Shown here in pieces: positions 6,944 to 17,685 of a stretch of 64,000 nt of DNA. The stretch's first letter is position 1; the number at the start of each line of letters is the position of its first letter. The stretch is taken from the NCBI GenBank assembly GCA_902362725.1, contig CABIXM010000004.1, forward strand, positions 147,793-211,792, read 5' to 3'. The notes beneath the pieces are model-generated. The model searched no databases, was not told the DNA's origin, and saw nothing but the letters and a program-made list of their open reading frames with translations. The translations under genes were made by a program, and so were the position numbers. The DNA comes from Clostridiaceae bacterium (GTDB taxonomy: Bacteria > Bacillota > Clostridia > Lachnospirales > Lachnospiraceae).

Positions 6944-8257
6944 ATGGAAAAAGTAGCACTCCATAATTTGGGCTGTAAGGTAAACGCATATGAGACAGAA
7001 GGCATGCAGCAGCTTCTGGAACAGGCAGGGTACGAGATTGTGCCCTTCGAGGACAAGGCGGATATCTACATTGTCAATACCTGCTCGGTGACCAACATTG
7101 CGGATCGAAAATCCCGGCAGATGCTGCACCGGGCGAAAAAGCAGAATCCGGAGGCCCTGGTGGTAGCGGTGGGCTGCTATGTACAGACAGCAGAGGCTGA
7201 GCTGCGTGAGGATGCTGCGGTAGATTTACTGATTGGAAATAACAGGAAAAAAGATTTGCTGGCGATTCTGAAAGCTTACGAAGAGGGCGTGGACGAGGAA
7301 ACGGTTATTGATATCAACCACACAAAGGAATATGAAAATATGACGGTCACGAAAACCGCAGAGCATACCAGAGCTTATGTGAAGGTACAGGATGGCTGTA
7401 ATCAGTTCTGCAGCTACTGTGTAATTCCCTATGCCAGAGGACGGGTCCGCAGCCGGGAGAGCGCTGACGTCTGCGCGGAAATCCGGGAGCTGGCGGCTGC
7501 AGGCTACCGGGAGGTGGTTCTGACCGGCATTCACTTAAGCTCCTACGGCGTGGATCTGGAAGGAGAGAATCTTCTGACTTTGATTCAGGCGGTAAATGAG
7601 ATAGACGGCATTGATCGCATCCGTCTGGGCTCCCTGGAGCCCCGGATTATCACAGAAGAATTCGCGGAAATGCTGGCAAAGATGCCGAAGTTCTGTCCTC
7701 ATTTCCACCTGTCCCTGCAGAGCGGCTGCGACGCCACCCTGAAGCGGATGAATCGTCGCTATACCGCGGAAGAATATGCAAAGAGCTGCGATCTTCTCCG
7801 GGAAAAATTCGCCCATCCGGCCCTGACCACGGACGTCATCGTGGGATTCCCTGGCGAGACAGAAGAGGAATTTGCGGAAACGGTGGAATTCCTGAAGCGG
7901 ATTCATTTATTTGAGACCCATATTTTCAAATATTCCAGAAGAAAAGGAACCCGTGCCGCTGTCATGGAAAACCAGATTCCCGAGCAGATGAAGACTGAGC
8001 GCAGCCATGTGCTGCTGGACCTGGACGCAGAGCATTCCAGGCAGTATATGGAGGAGCTGAAGGGCCAGCCGGTGGAGATCCTGATCGAGGAGAAAATCAC
8101 CGTAAATGGCGTGGAATACCAGGTGGGCCACACCAAAGAATACATCCGCGCGGCTATCATTTCCGAGAAAGATCTGACGAACCAGATTATTCCGGCAGTG
8201 ATTGGGGATACTATAGAAGAACGTCTGTGCGCTGCGAAGCCGTTAAATCGGATCTAG
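6944..8257 (+). CDS. mtaB: tRNA t6A37 methylthiotransferase MtaB
   Basis: This radical-SAM methylthiotransferase converts t6A37 to ms2t6A37 in tRNAs reading ANN codons. The 437-residue protein has the UPF0004 N-terminal domain with cluster cysteines (NLGCKVN, NTCSV, GCY), the radical-SAM motif CNQFCSYC at about 146-153, and a C-terminal TRAM-like domain. The combination HNLGCKVNAYE fits MtaB better than MiaB or RimO. ATG 6944 is preceded by GAAAGAGG; the upstream in-frame ATG at 6908 has no clear ribosome site. Confidence 0.92.
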   Translation: MEKVALHNLGCKVNAYETEGMQQLLEQAGYEIVPFEDKADIYIVNTCSVTNIADRKSRQMLHRAKKQNPEALVVAVGCYVQTAEAELREDAAVDLLIGNNRKKDLLAILKAYEEGVDEETVIDINHTKEYENMTVTKTAEHTRAYVKVQDGCNQFCSYCVIPYARGRVRSRESADVCAEIRELAAAGYREVVLTGIHLSSYGVDLEGENLLTLIQAVNEIDGIDRIRLGSLEPRIITEEFAEMLAKMPKFCPHFHLSLQSGCDATLKRMNRRYTAEEYAKSCDLLREKFAHPALTTDVIVGFPGETEEEFAETVEFLKRIHLFETHIFKYSRRKGTRAAVMENQIPEQMKTERSHVLLDLDAEHSRQYMEELKGQPVEILIEEKITVNGVEYQVGHTKEYIRAAIISEKDLTNQIIPAVIGDTIEERLCAAKPLNRI

Positions 8258-8260
8258 GAC

Positions 8261-8289
8261 TTGTATTTTTACAAAAGATAGAGTACAAT
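8261..8289 (+). promoter_or_regulatory. Sigma-A type promoter for the ireB-ruvX-yrzB-fur cluster
   Basis: TTGTAT (8261-8266) and TACAAT (8284-8289) are separated by exactly 17 bases, immediately after the mtaB stop and 33 bases before ireB. Confidence 0.6.
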
Positions 8290-8321
8290 AGTTGGTAGTG
8301 GTGTCAGGAGCGTGAAAAAAT

Positions 8322-8579
8322 ATGAGTAAAATGGATAGCACACAGAATTTCAAAGTATTGCCGGAGTCTGAGAACCGGGTGGGAGATATTCTGAACCAGG
8401 TTTATCAGGCGATGACAGAAAAAGGATATAATCCGGTCAATCAGATCGTGGGTTATATTATGTCCGGAGATCCGACCTATATCACCAGTCATAACAACGC
8501 CCGCAGCCTTATTATGAAGGTGGAGCGCGACGAGCTGGTGGAAGAACTTCTGAAGGTATATATCGAAGCGAAGCTGTAG
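8322..8579 (+). CDS. ireB: IreB/YrzL family regulatory phosphoprotein (UPF0297)
   Basis: The 85-residue protein matches UPF0297 throughout: FKVLPE at the start, [19 protein letters not shown] in the middle, and the family signature [13 protein letters not shown]. In Enterococcus the homologue IreB is phosphorylated by the PASTA kinase IreK and limits cephalosporin resistance. Here it opens the conserved yrzL-yrrK-yrzB gene order. A clear promoter lies upstream. Confidence 0.93.
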   Translation: MSKMDSTQNFKVLPESENRVGDILNQVYQAMTEKGYNPVNQIVGYIMSGDPTYITSHNNARSLIMKVERDELVEELLKVYIEAKL

Positions 8580-8615
8580 GAGCGGAAAGAAAATAACAAG
8601 ACACAGGAGTCGTAT

Positions 8616-9077
8616 ATGAGAATTCTGGGACTGGACTTTGGTTCCAAGACGGTGGGCGTCGCAGTCAGCGATCCGCTGGGTATCACCGCCCAGCCGGTGG
8701 AGATTGTGCGGAGAAAATCCGAGAACAAGCTCCGGCAGACCCTGGCCCGCATAGAAGAACTGGCGAAGGAGTACCAGGCTGAGAGCTTCGTGCTGGGACT
8801 CCCCAAAAACATGAATAATACTCTGGGTGAGCGGGCCGAGAAGTCTCTTGCATTCAAAGAAATGCTGGAAAAGAGAACGGGCCTGCCCGTTGTGATGTGG
8901 GACGAACGTCTCACGACCGTGGCGGCCAACCGTGCCATGATGGAGGGCGGCGTGCGTCGGGAGAATCGCGGAGAATTCGTGGATTCCATGGCTGCAGCGC
9001 TGATTTTACAGGGCTATCTGGATAGCTTAAAGGTTTCTGAGACCGCTGCGGCTGCGCAGGCGGAAGATGAGGAGTAA
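8616..9077 (+). CDS. ruvX: RuvX/YqgF putative Holliday junction resolvase / pre-16S rRNA nuclease
   Basis: The 153-residue RNase H-like protein begins [20 protein letters not shown], with the first catalytic Asp in LDFG. It continues with [12 protein letters not shown] and the DERLTTVAA motif, and has a final Asp in [12 protein letters not shown]. YqgF proteins act in 16S rRNA 5' maturation in E. coli and have been proposed as resolvases. It lies 36 bases after ireB and 5 bases before the DUF1292 gene, in one operon. Confidence 0.93.
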   Translation: MRILGLDFGSKTVGVAVSDPLGITAQPVEIVRRKSENKLRQTLARIEELAKEYQAESFVLGLPKNMNNTLGERAEKSLAFKEMLEKRTGLPVVMWDERLTTVAANRAMMEGGVRRENRGEFVDSMAAALILQGYLDSLKVSETAAAAQAEDEE

Positions 9078-9082
9078 CTTAC

Positions 9083-9343
9083 ATGGAAAAGATTTCATTT
9101 ACCCATAAAGAGACAGGAGAGACGGTGGACTTTTACGTGCTGGAGGAGACGCGGCTGAACGGCGTGGATTATATTCTGGTGACCGATTCGCAGGAGGACG
9201 ACGGAGAGGCGCTGATTTTAAAGGATTTATCCGCTGACGGAGACAGCGAGGCTCTTTATGAAATCGTAGAGGACGATGGAGAGCTTGAAAGTGTCATGGG
9301 CATTTTCGAACAGCTTTTGGAGGATGTGGATCTCACCTTGTAA
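9083..9343 (+). CDS. yrzB: DUF1292 (YrzB-like) protein
   Basis: This is an acidic 86-residue protein of the DUF1292/UPF0473 family, starting MEKISFTHKETGETVDFYVLEE. It has a small beta-rich fold and a cluster of Asp/Glu in the second half. The function is unknown, but the position after ruvX is highly conserved in Firmicutes. Confidence 0.85.
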   Translation: MEKISFTHKETGETVDFYVLEETRLNGVDYILVTDSQEDDGEALILKDLSADGDSEALYEIVEDDGELESVMGIFEQLLEDVDLTL

Positions 9344-9372
9344 AGCAGGCTTCACAGGGAAAGGTGATTTCT

Positions 9373-9848
9373 ATGGCAGTTGACAGAGACAGATTTAAGA
9401 GTTTATTAAAAGAAAAGGGATTTAAAATGACCAGACAGCGTCTGGTGGTGCTGGAGGTGCTGGCGGAGAATCCGGAGCAGCATCTGACGGCGGAAGAGAT
9501 TTACGAACGAGTAAAAGTAGAAAATCCGGATATCGGATTGGCTACTGTTTATAGAACAGTTCAGTTATTGTTAGAGCTGGAACTGATTGATCGGATCAAT
9601 CTGGATGACGGCTTTATTCGTTATGAGATTGGAAGCATCGAGGAGAAGGAACATCACAGGTACCATCATTTAATATGTATGAGATGCGGAAAGGTGTCCG
9701 CGTTTCAGGATGATATGCTGGAAGCGCTTGAGTCGGGGGTCAGAGAAGCGCTTGGATTTCAGGTGATCGATCATGAGGTGAAACTCTACGGATACTGTAA
9801 AGACTGTTTGGAAAAGGAAACAAATAACAGATTACAGGAGGAAAGAGT

Positions 9849-9852
<4 letters not shown>
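9373..9852 (+). CDS. fur: Fur family metal-responsive or peroxide-responsive repressor
   Basis: The 159-residue regulator has the Fur winged helix (MTRQRLVVLEVLAENPEQHLTAEEIYERV, then GLATVYRTVQLLLELELI as the recognition part). Its metal sites are HHRYHHLICMRCGKV, with the structural zinc Cys pairs CMRCG and CKDC. ATG 9373 is preferred over GTG 9364 because GGAAAGG lies at the proper distance. Whether it senses iron, zinc, manganese or peroxide cannot be decided from sequence. The TGA overlaps the TTG start of rnj, so the two are translationally coupled. Confidence 0.88.
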
Positions 9853-11513
<1,661 letters not shown>

Positions 11514-11534
11514 ATACGTAAAAGAGGAACCGGA

Positions 11535-11933
11535 ATGAATACAAAAAAGGCAGCTTTGACAGTTTTATCGATCACGTTGAAAATTGTAGTCATTGCAGTG
11601 ATTGCGCTGGGCATTTTCCGACTGGGCAGCATGGCGTTTTCCTACGGACATTCCGTATTTCAGGAAGAAGCTGTAGACCCGATGCCGGGAAGGACCATTC
11701 AGGTGACCGTGCCCGAAGGCACGTCCAAGACAGAGATTGCAAAGCTGCTGGAGAAAAAAGGACTGGTGGAGGATTGGAAGCTTTTCTACATCCAGGTCCT
11801 CTGCTCCAAATATTCCAAGACTATGAAACCCGGTACCTACACACTGTCCACGGCCATGCGACCACGTCAGCTGATGGCGGTGCTGTCCGGGGAGGATGTG
11901 GAATTTAACTGGGGACAAGAGGAAGAATCGTAA
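11535..11933 (+). CDS. Short MltG-like (YceG N-terminal domain) membrane protein
   Basis: This 132-residue protein has one N-terminal membrane segment (about residues 10-32), then an extracellular domain (VTVPEGTSKTEIAKLLEKKGLVED ... MKPGTYTLS) like the LysM-like N-terminal part of MltG. It ends before the catalytic region of the ~350-residue endolytic transglycosylase, so it is unlikely to cleave glycan. It sits where mltG (yrrL) is found upstream of trmR-trhP in Bacillus, and is probably the lineage's reduced mltG form rather than a recent truncation. Confidence 0.7.
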   Translation: MNTKKAALTVLSITLKIVVIAVIALGIFRLGSMAFSYGHSVFQEEAVDPMPGRTIQVTVPEGTSKTEIAKLLEKKGLVEDWKLFYIQVLCSKYSKTMKPGTYTLSTAMRPRQLMAVLSGEDVEFNWGQEEES

Positions 11934-12584
11934 GTGATAGCAGGAGAGAGAACGACAGCCTATATCAATTCCCTTGATATGGGCAATACAGAGCTTTTAA
12001 ATCAAATAGAGAAAGAAGCCTTGGAAACCTATGTGCCGATCATACGACGGGAGACGCAGAGCTTTTTGAAGACGCTGCTGGCGGCGGCGAAGCCAAAGTC
12101 TATCCTGGAAGTAGGAACGGCCATAGGCTTTTCTGCGCTTCTGATGGCAGAGTACAGTCCGGCGGATACACGGCTCACCACCATTGAAAAATACGAAAAA
12201 CGGATTCCCATTGCAAAGGAGAATTTCCGCAGGGCGGGATGCCAGGATCAGATTACCCTGCTGGAGGGGGATGCTGCGGATATTTTGAAGGGGCTGACAG
12301 GAACCTATGATTTTATTTTCATGGATGCAGCCAAGGGCCAGTATATTCACTTCCTGCCGGAGGTATTCCGGCTTCTGGCACCGGGAGGAATCCTTCTGTC
12401 CGATAATGTACTGCAGGACGGCGATATCATCGAATCCCGGTTTGCCGTGGAACGCCGCGACCGAACCATTCACAGCCGTATGCGGGAGTATCTGTATACG
12501 CTGACCCATCACCCGGATCTGACCACATCGGTGCTGCCGCTGGGCGACGGCGTGACCTTAAGCGTAAAAAAGGAGCAGTTATGA
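11934..12584 (+). CDS. trmR: O-methyltransferase, probable tRNA 5-hydroxyuridine methyltransferase TrmR
   Basis: The 216-residue class I SAM methyltransferase has motif I ILEVGTAIGFSALLMAEY (about 57-74), the acidic post-I residue in TTIEKYEKR, and FMDAAKGQY. In Bacillus, TrmR methylates ho5U34 to mo5U34 after TrhP hydroxylates it, and the genes adjoin in the same order. The GTG start at 11934 immediately follows the upstream TAA, and the stop overlaps trhP by 4 bases (ATGA). The specific assignment leans on that context. Confidence 0.8.
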   Translation: MIAGERTTAYINSLDMGNTELLNQIEKEALETYVPIIRRETQSFLKTLLAAAKPKSILEVGTAIGFSALLMAEYSPADTRLTTIEKYEKRIPIAKENFRRAGCQDQITLLEGDAADILKGLTGTYDFIFMDAAKGQYIHFLPEVFRLLAPGGILLSDNVLQDGDIIESRFAVERRDRTIHSRMREYLYTLTHHPDLTTSVLPLGDGVTLSVKKEQL

Positions 12585-13819
12585 GTGAAACAGTAAGAAA
12601 ACCGGAGCTTCTGATTCCGGCCAGCAGTCTGGAGGTCTTAAAGACCGCGGTGGTCTTTGGCGCAGACGCGGTATACATCGGCGGCGAGGCCTTTGGTCTT
12701 CGCGCCAAGGCTAAAAATTTCTCCATGGAAGACATGAAAGAGGGGATTGCCTTCGCCCATGCCCATGGAGTAAAGGTTTATGTAACAGCGAATATTCTGG
12801 CTCATAACCGGGATCTGGAAGGCGTGCGGGCTTATTTTGAAGAATTAAAAGAGATTAAGCCGGATGCGCTGATCATCGCGGATCCGGGCGTCTTTATGCT
12901 GGCGAAGGAGATTTGTCCGGAGATAGAGCGTCATATCAGTACCCAGGCCAATAATACCAACTACCTGACCTATCAGTTCTGGTATCAGCAGGGGGCAAAA
13001 CGGGTGGTTTCCGCCCGAGAGCTTTCCATGGAAGAGCTTCGGGAGCTGCGGGCGCATATCCCGGAGGATCTGGAAATTGAGACTTTTGTACACGGAGCCA
13101 TGTGTATCTCTTATTCGGGGCGCTGCCTTCTGAGCAATTATTTTACCGGTCGCGACGCGAACCAGGGCGCCTGTACCCATCCCTGCCGCTGGAAGTACGC
13201 GGTTATGGAGGAGAGCCGTCCCGGCGAGTATCTGCCGGTGTATGAAAATGAGCGGGGCACCTATATCTTTAATTCCAAGGATCTCTGCATGATTGAGCAT
13301 ATTCCGGAGCTTCTGGAATCAGGCATTGACAGCTTTAAGATTGAGGGCCGCATGAAGACAGCGCTCTACGTGGCGACAGTGGCCAGAACCTACCGGAAGG
13401 CCATCGACGACTGTCTGAAGTCCCGGGAGCTTTACGAGGAACATATGCCCTGGTATAAGGAGCAGATTGCAGCCTGCACGTATCGGGAATTTACCACCGG
13501 ATTTTTCTACGGAAAGCCAGACGAGAGTTCCCAGATTTATGATAACAATACGTATCAGAAGGGCTACACCTATCTGGGAATTGTTGGAGACGTGGATGCG
13601 GAAAATTATATCCATCTGGAGCAGCGGAATAAGTTTTCTGTAGGAGAAATGATTGAGATCATGAAGCCGGATGGAGAAAATCTGGCTGTCAGGGTAGAAG
13701 CTATCCTGAATGAAGAAGGCGAAGCCATGGAGAGCGCGCCCCATCCCCAGCAGAAGCTGCGCGTGAAGTTAAGCGGCAAAGCGGACGCCTGCGATATTCT
13801 GAGACGGAAAGAAGCATAG
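12581..13819 (+). CDS. trhP: Peptidase U32-family tRNA hydroxylation protein TrhP
   Basis: The 412-residue U32 protein begins with a TIM-barrel-like region (ELLIPASSLEVLKTAVVFGADAVYIGG...). It carries the family signature ETFVHGAMCISYSGRCLLSNY at about 168-188 and the cluster-type cysteines in GACTHPCRW. TrhP proteins use prephenate to hydroxylate U34 of tRNA; family members were long called peptidases. Overlap with trmR by ATGA fits a two-step tRNA modification operon. A perfect hairpin follows at 13872-13916. Confidence 0.88.
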   Translation: MSETVRKPELLIPASSLEVLKTAVVFGADAVYIGGEAFGLRAKAKNFSMEDMKEGIAFAHAHGVKVYVTANILAHNRDLEGVRAYFEELKEIKPDALIIADPGVFMLAKEICPEIERHISTQANNTNYLTYQFWYQQGAKRVVSARELSMEELRELRAHIPEDLEIETFVHGAMCISYSGRCLLSNYFTGRDANQGACTHPCRWKYAVMEESRPGEYLPVYENERGTYIFNSKDLCMIEHIPELLESGIDSFKIEGRMKTALYVATVARTYRKAIDDCLKSRELYEEHMPWYKEQIAACTYREFTTGFFYGKPDESSQIYDNNTYQKGYTYLGIVGDVDAENYIHLEQRNKFSVGEMIEIMKPDGENLAVRVEAILNEEGEAMESAPHPQQKLRVKLSGKADACDILRRKEA

Positions 13820-13854
13820 AAAAACGGTAGCAAGGTACCTATTGCCCTGTTTTT

Positions 13855-14027
13855 AAAACTGAATGTTGCATAAAAAGTAAGGGAACAAGTCTATCTGGCC
13901 TGTTCCCTTACTTTTTCCGAAGAAGATACCGAATCAAAAAGGGTTGTTATGATAAAAACCTTTGAAAGTGAGTGGAGAAAAGAATATACTAGTAGCAGGG
14001 GATTGAAGAAAAATAATGGAGAAAGAG
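13855..14027. repeat. Direct repeat A, left copy
   Basis: The segment recurs at 21761-21956. Shared parts are AAAACTGAATGTTGCATAA, the AAAAAGTAAG...CTTACTTTTT hairpin base, and about 110 bases after it (AGAAGATACCGAATCAAAAAG through GAAAGAG) with only scattered differences. The first 19 bases equal the 3' end of the 80-residue gene at 21537-21779, so the repeat starts inside a former gene. Confidence 0.9.
13872..13920. terminator. Intrinsic terminator inside repeat A (left copy)
   Basis: AAAAAGTAAGGGAACA (13872-13887) and TGTTCCCTTACTTTTT (13901-13916) form a perfect 16-bp stem with a 13-base loop. It ends the trmR-trhP transcript and, being A/T-flanked on both sides, could act in both directions. 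Confidence 0.8.
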
Positions 14028-14029
14028 AT

Positions 14030-14197
14030 ATGGGGAAAATTGATGAAGTACGATTAGGATTTGAAACAGCATATATCGACGGTTCTGTTGTTTCAAACAA
14101 TATATATAGACCAGAATTTGTATCCAATAATCACAAAGCAGGAAAGAAAGTATTCTCGTCTATTGAGGATGAGCTTTTGGCATGTGATAGCTTCTAG
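14030..14197 (+). pseudogene. N-terminal remnant of a DUF3427/PLD-type DEAD-box helicase
   Basis: The 55 residues (MGKIDEVRLGFETAYIDGSV ... SSIEDELLACDSF) resemble the first residues of large helicases with an N-terminal phospholipase-D-like nuclease domain, where ...EDELLxCDxFxISVAF is expected. The frame stops right after CDSF and no continuation is seen downstream. GGAGAAAGAGA precedes ATG 14030. Identification is from memory of the family and is moderate. The copy at 21957 diverges before this start, so only the leader was duplicated there. The non-coding rest of 14198-14408 holds only the terminator of the minus-strand operon. Confidence 0.5.
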
Positions 14198-14315
14198 ATA
14201 ATGAATTAACGCTAAAAGTATTCTAGTATAGGAACGGGGAGGTTTCCTTCCCCCAAAATATTTTTCTAAAACTTACACATTTTACTTGACAAACCCGACT
14301 CAGAAAAGAAAATAG

Positions 14316-14370
14316 AAGAGAGGATATCGCTCAAAATCATCTAATCTGGTGGTTTTGCGATACCCTCTTT
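14316..14370 (-). terminator. Terminator of the M20 peptidase operon
   Basis: AAGAGAGGATATCGC and its near-complement GCGATACCCTCTTT form a long stem (14316-14336 with 14352-14370). Read on the minus strand, a T-rich tract follows. It lies about 40 bases after the minus-strand peptidase stop. Confidence 0.65.
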
Positions 14371-14408
14371 TAGGTTTATATGGATTTTAATACAAAATCT
14401 CTTCTGTA

Positions 14409-15569
14409 TCAGTCGTTTGCAACTGCTTCTGCAAATTCTCTTTTGATTTCTGCAAGAAGTTCCGGATCATCCAGGATTTCCTTTCCTGCCATAGCCATCG
14501 CACAGACATTTACCATCAGTGCGTCCTTTGCCGGCTGCCGCAGTGTCGCTTCTCTGAATTCCACCGTATGAGTAGAATACACTTCACCCGGCGCCATAAT
14601 GTTCCAGGAAGGATGAATAGTCGGGCAGACATGGCTCACATTTCCTACATCGGTAGAACCATTGGCTTCTCCCGCCTCTTCGATATCTGTAATGCCTACT
14701 TTTGCAAGATTTCTGCACAGACACTCCTGTAGCGCCCGGTTTGTCAGCAGATTGTCATTTCCTGTTTCAAACTCAGTAATTTTAAGCTCTGCTCCGGAAG
14801 CTTCGGCACCGGACCTTGCGCAGGCGCAGACTCTCTCCGCCAGATTTTCCAGATAAGATTTACTTGTCGCGCGCACATAGAATTCTGCACATGCGTATTC
14901 CGGAATCGTATTTGCGGCAGTGCCTCCGTCCTTTATAATTCCGTGAATTCTTGCAGTCGGCACAATCTGCTGCCTCAGAAGACCTATATTCACAAAGGTT
15001 GAGATACACGCATCCAAAGCATTGATTCCCTTTTCCGGTGCAGCCGCCGCATGAGCAGCCCTTCCGAAAAACTCAAAACGGAGTGCTTTCAGTGCAAAAG
15101 AGATGCCGCTCTTTACATTTGCACAGAAAGGATGAGAAATCAGTGCTACGTCCACATCATCGAAAGCACCGTCTTTAGAATATTTCACTTTTGCACCGTC
15201 AGTTTCTTCCGCAGGTGTGCCGATTACAACAATCCGGCCATGGGAATCTCCCATATGCTCCTTCAGATGAATTGCCGCTCCTGTGGAAAGAGTTCCCATA
15301 ATGTTATGACCGCAGCCGTGTCCTACCTGCGGAAGCGCATCATACTCCGACAGATACGCAACTGTAGCACCCTCGCCCTTTACATATTCTGCGCGAAAGC
15401 CTGTTTCAATACCCAAATAACCGCGCTGCACTTGAAATCCATGCTTTTCCAAAAGTGCCGCATGCGCCGCAGAAGCCTTGTACTCCTCATATCCAAGCTC
15501 CGGGTTGTCATAAATATATCGGCTCAGCTCCAAAAGCTCTTCTTTTAATTTGTCATCAACACAATTCAT
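14409..15569 (-). CDS. M20-family amidohydrolase/peptidase
   Basis: The 386-residue protein is an M20D-type metallohydrolase. It has the zinc-ligand motif VGHGCGHNIMG (about 82-92), the catalytic Glu pair in GTPAEETDGAK, a dimerisation domain with FFGRAAHAAAAPEKG, and a C-terminal His in STHTVEFRE. Relatives cleave N-acyl amino acids or p-aminobenzoyl-glutamate-like substrates. It lies 15 bases after the YfcC-type transporter, which suggests that the transporter imports its substrate. Confidence 0.85.
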   Translation of the reverse strand: MNCVDDKLKEELLELSRYIYDNPELGYEEYKASAAHAALLEKHGFQVQRGYLGIETGFRAEYVKGEGATVAYLSEYDALPQVGHGCGHNIMGTLSTGAAIHLKEHMGDSHGRIVVIGTPAEETDGAKVKYSKDGAFDDVDVALISHPFCANVKSGISFALKALRFEFFGRAAHAAAAPEKGINALDACISTFVNIGLLRQQIVPTARIHGIIKDGGTAANTIPEYACAEFYVRATSKSYLENLAERVCACARSGAEASGAELKITEFETGNDNLLTNRALQECLCRNLAKVGITDIEEAGEANGSTDVGNVSHVCPTIHPSWNIMAPGEVYSTHTVEFREATLRQPAKDALMVNVCAMAMAGKEILDDPELLAEIKREFAEAVAND

Positions 15570-15584
15570 AACTTTTCTCCTTGT

Positions 15585-16985
15585 TTAGAACGGACCGTAG
15601 TTGATTGCTGTAGCAATCATAATAAATACAGTCTCCAACGCCAAAAGGATTCCGCCCAGCGGCAGTACAAATTTATACCATTTGTCCATCGGCAGTTTCA
15701 TCATACCGCACCATGTTGCAACAGAAGTCGGCCAAATCATATTGGAGAAGCCGTCTCCGAACTGATAAGCAAGAACTGCAACCTGTCTCGGAAGCTCTAC
15801 CATATCTGCAATCGGAACCATAATAGGCATACTGGTTACAGCCTGTCCGCTTCCGGACGGAATGAAGAAGTTCAGCAGATTTTGCGTAATCAGCATCATA
15901 AAGGCAGACAGATACTTGTTGTTGGTATCCGCAATGCCTACAATAGCATTGGTAAAGGTATCTATAATCATACCGTCCTGCATTACCAGAAGAATGGTTT
16001 TCGCAACACCGCATACCAGCGCACCGAACATGATATCACGGCAGGCTTCAATAAAAATCTGCGCAATTTCACTGAAATTATATCCCTGAATCAGTCCGAC
16101 CAGTATCATCATACCGAGGAAAAGACCGGCAATTTCATTGATGTACCAGCCCAGCTTGATTGCACCGAACATAATTAAAATTACAGTGATCAAAAACAGC
16201 AGCATGCTGATTTTATGTTTAACTGTGAACTCGGTTTTCATCAGTTCTTCTTCGGATAAACCTTCTGCACTGAGTTCCACATCTTTTACAATACTCAGTC
16301 TCGGCTCTTTCTGCACCTTTTTCGCATAACGCATCACATACCACATGGATACACACATAAATACTGCAAATACGATACATCTGAACCAAAGTCCTGAAAA
16401 CATCGGAAGTTCCGCAATGGTATGAGCTACGCCTATTGTAAATGGATTAACTGTCGCAGATGCAAAACCTGTAATAACACCGACATATACCATAGCCCCG
16501 CCAACCAGAGCATCATATCGTAATGCCACGGCAATTCCCATAAATACCGGGATAAATCCGAAAGTTTCTTCGGTCATACCGAAAGTGGAGCCGCAAAGCC
16601 CAAAAATCAACATAAACAGCGGAATAATAAACATTTTATGTTCGTGCAGTTTTCTCAGCATCGCACCGACAGCAGCATCAAACGCTCCGCATTTCATCTG
16701 CATATACACAAAAGCATATGCGAAGAAAATAAAGAAAATAATACCGGAGGAGTCAATCATTGCCTCCTGTACAAGGGTCAGAAGTCTGAACAGTCCCACC
16801 GGATTTCCCTCCACTTCGTGATAGGATCCCGGTACAACCAGTGTTCTTCCTGATGCCTCATCTACAACTCTGTCAAATTCACCTGCAGGAACAATCCAGG
16901 TCAGGACTGCCATAATTACAATAATAATACCCAGAATAACATAAGTATGCGGGATTTTAAAAGGTTTCTTTTGCTTCTCTTTCAT
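15585..16985 (-). CDS. YfcC family membrane transporter
   Basis: The 466-residue integral membrane protein has about 12 hydrophobic segments, starts with IPHTYVILGIIIVIMAVLTW, and has the motif IVPAGEFDRVVDEASGRTLVVPGSY typical of YfcC/anaerobic C4-dicarboxylate-carrier-like proteins. A second signature is FFIPSGSGQAVTSMPIMVPI. These transporters are often adjacent to M20 peptidases and are thought to move peptides or acylated amino acids; the substrate is unknown. It shares an operon with the downstream M20 gene and the upstream DUF1177 remnant. Confidence 0.85.
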   Translation of the reverse strand: MKEKQKKPFKIPHTYVILGIIIVIMAVLTWIVPAGEFDRVVDEASGRTLVVPGSYHEVEGNPVGLFRLLTLVQEAMIDSSGIIFFIFFAYAFVYMQMKCGAFDAAVGAMLRKLHEHKMFIIPLFMLIFGLCGSTFGMTEETFGFIPVFMGIAVALRYDALVGGAMVYVGVITGFASATVNPFTIGVAHTIAELPMFSGLWFRCIVFAVFMCVSMWYVMRYAKKVQKEPRLSIVKDVELSAEGLSEEELMKTEFTVKHKISMLLFLITVILIMFGAIKLGWYINEIAGLFLGMMILVGLIQGYNFSEIAQIFIEACRDIMFGALVCGVAKTILLVMQDGMIIDTFTNAIVGIADTNNKYLSAFMMLITQNLLNFFIPSGSGQAVTSMPIMVPIADMVELPRQVAVLAYQFGDGFSNMIWPTSVATWCGMMKLPMDKWYKFVLPLGGILLALETVFIMIATAINYGPF

Positions 16986-17003
16986 TTCTTGTTCCTTCCT
17001 AAA

Positions 17004-17685
17004 TTAATTTTTGCATCCTGTTGTCTGCAAATGTGCTAAGCTGCCATAACGGCGCAAAAGTTCTGCATAATCTTCCTTGTCATAAAAACTGCACACACCT
17101 CTTCCGAAGTCTTTTGCCGTTTCCACAAGAAATCTTGCGGCAGCCTCCACATCAGCAAACTGTGTGGTTCCTGTTGCACACCCTGCAACAGCGCGTTCTG
17201 TTACAATTTGAAACTGCGATACCGCGATGATTGATAATTCGATTTCCTTTTGTAGTATCCACCGATACAATCGCATCCAACTCGTCAGACACTTCTTCTG
17301 CATTCACTTGTGCCATTTCCACCGGCGAATCCATAAACGGAACCGGTTCATGAGGTCTTGTAGGCGCATCGGGACAGATATGAGTGGAAATAATCACATC
17401 TCCTTCCAGATAATCTCCGTTCTTCTGCATATCCAGAAGTTTTGCCGCCGCAGAAAGTGCAGCCAGTGCCCCGTCTCCGTCAGAAACAAAACCGGTTACT
17501 TCAGGGCGGGCACCGAGTCCTCCCAAGCGACCGAGAAGTCCGATTGTCGGCGCATCCATTCCTTTACTCTTTCCTCTTGTTCCCGGAATCTTAATCCGTA
17601 TCATATCAGTTTTTCCTTTCGGAGCATGTAAAGGATACACTGTTACATCTGCCTGCGGATTAACAGACAGCAGATATGCCTTCAC
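17004..17685 (-). pseudogene. DUF1177 family gene, decayed
   Basis: Two frames together cover parts of a DUF1177 protein. The first (17685 down to about 17220) gives IRIKIPGTRGKSKG, GRLGGLGARPEVTGFVSDGD and STHICPDAPTRPHEPVPF up to KGNRIINHRGIAVS. The second (to 17004) gives AVAGCATGTTQFADVEAAAR and FYDKEDYAELLRRYGSL. The expected middle stretch of about 60 residues is missing at the frame change, and about 20 N-terminal residues are missing too, although a GGGAGG site precedes GTG 17685. The gene heads the YfcC-M20 operon, where an intact DUF1177 gene is a usual neighbour. Confidence 0.75.
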
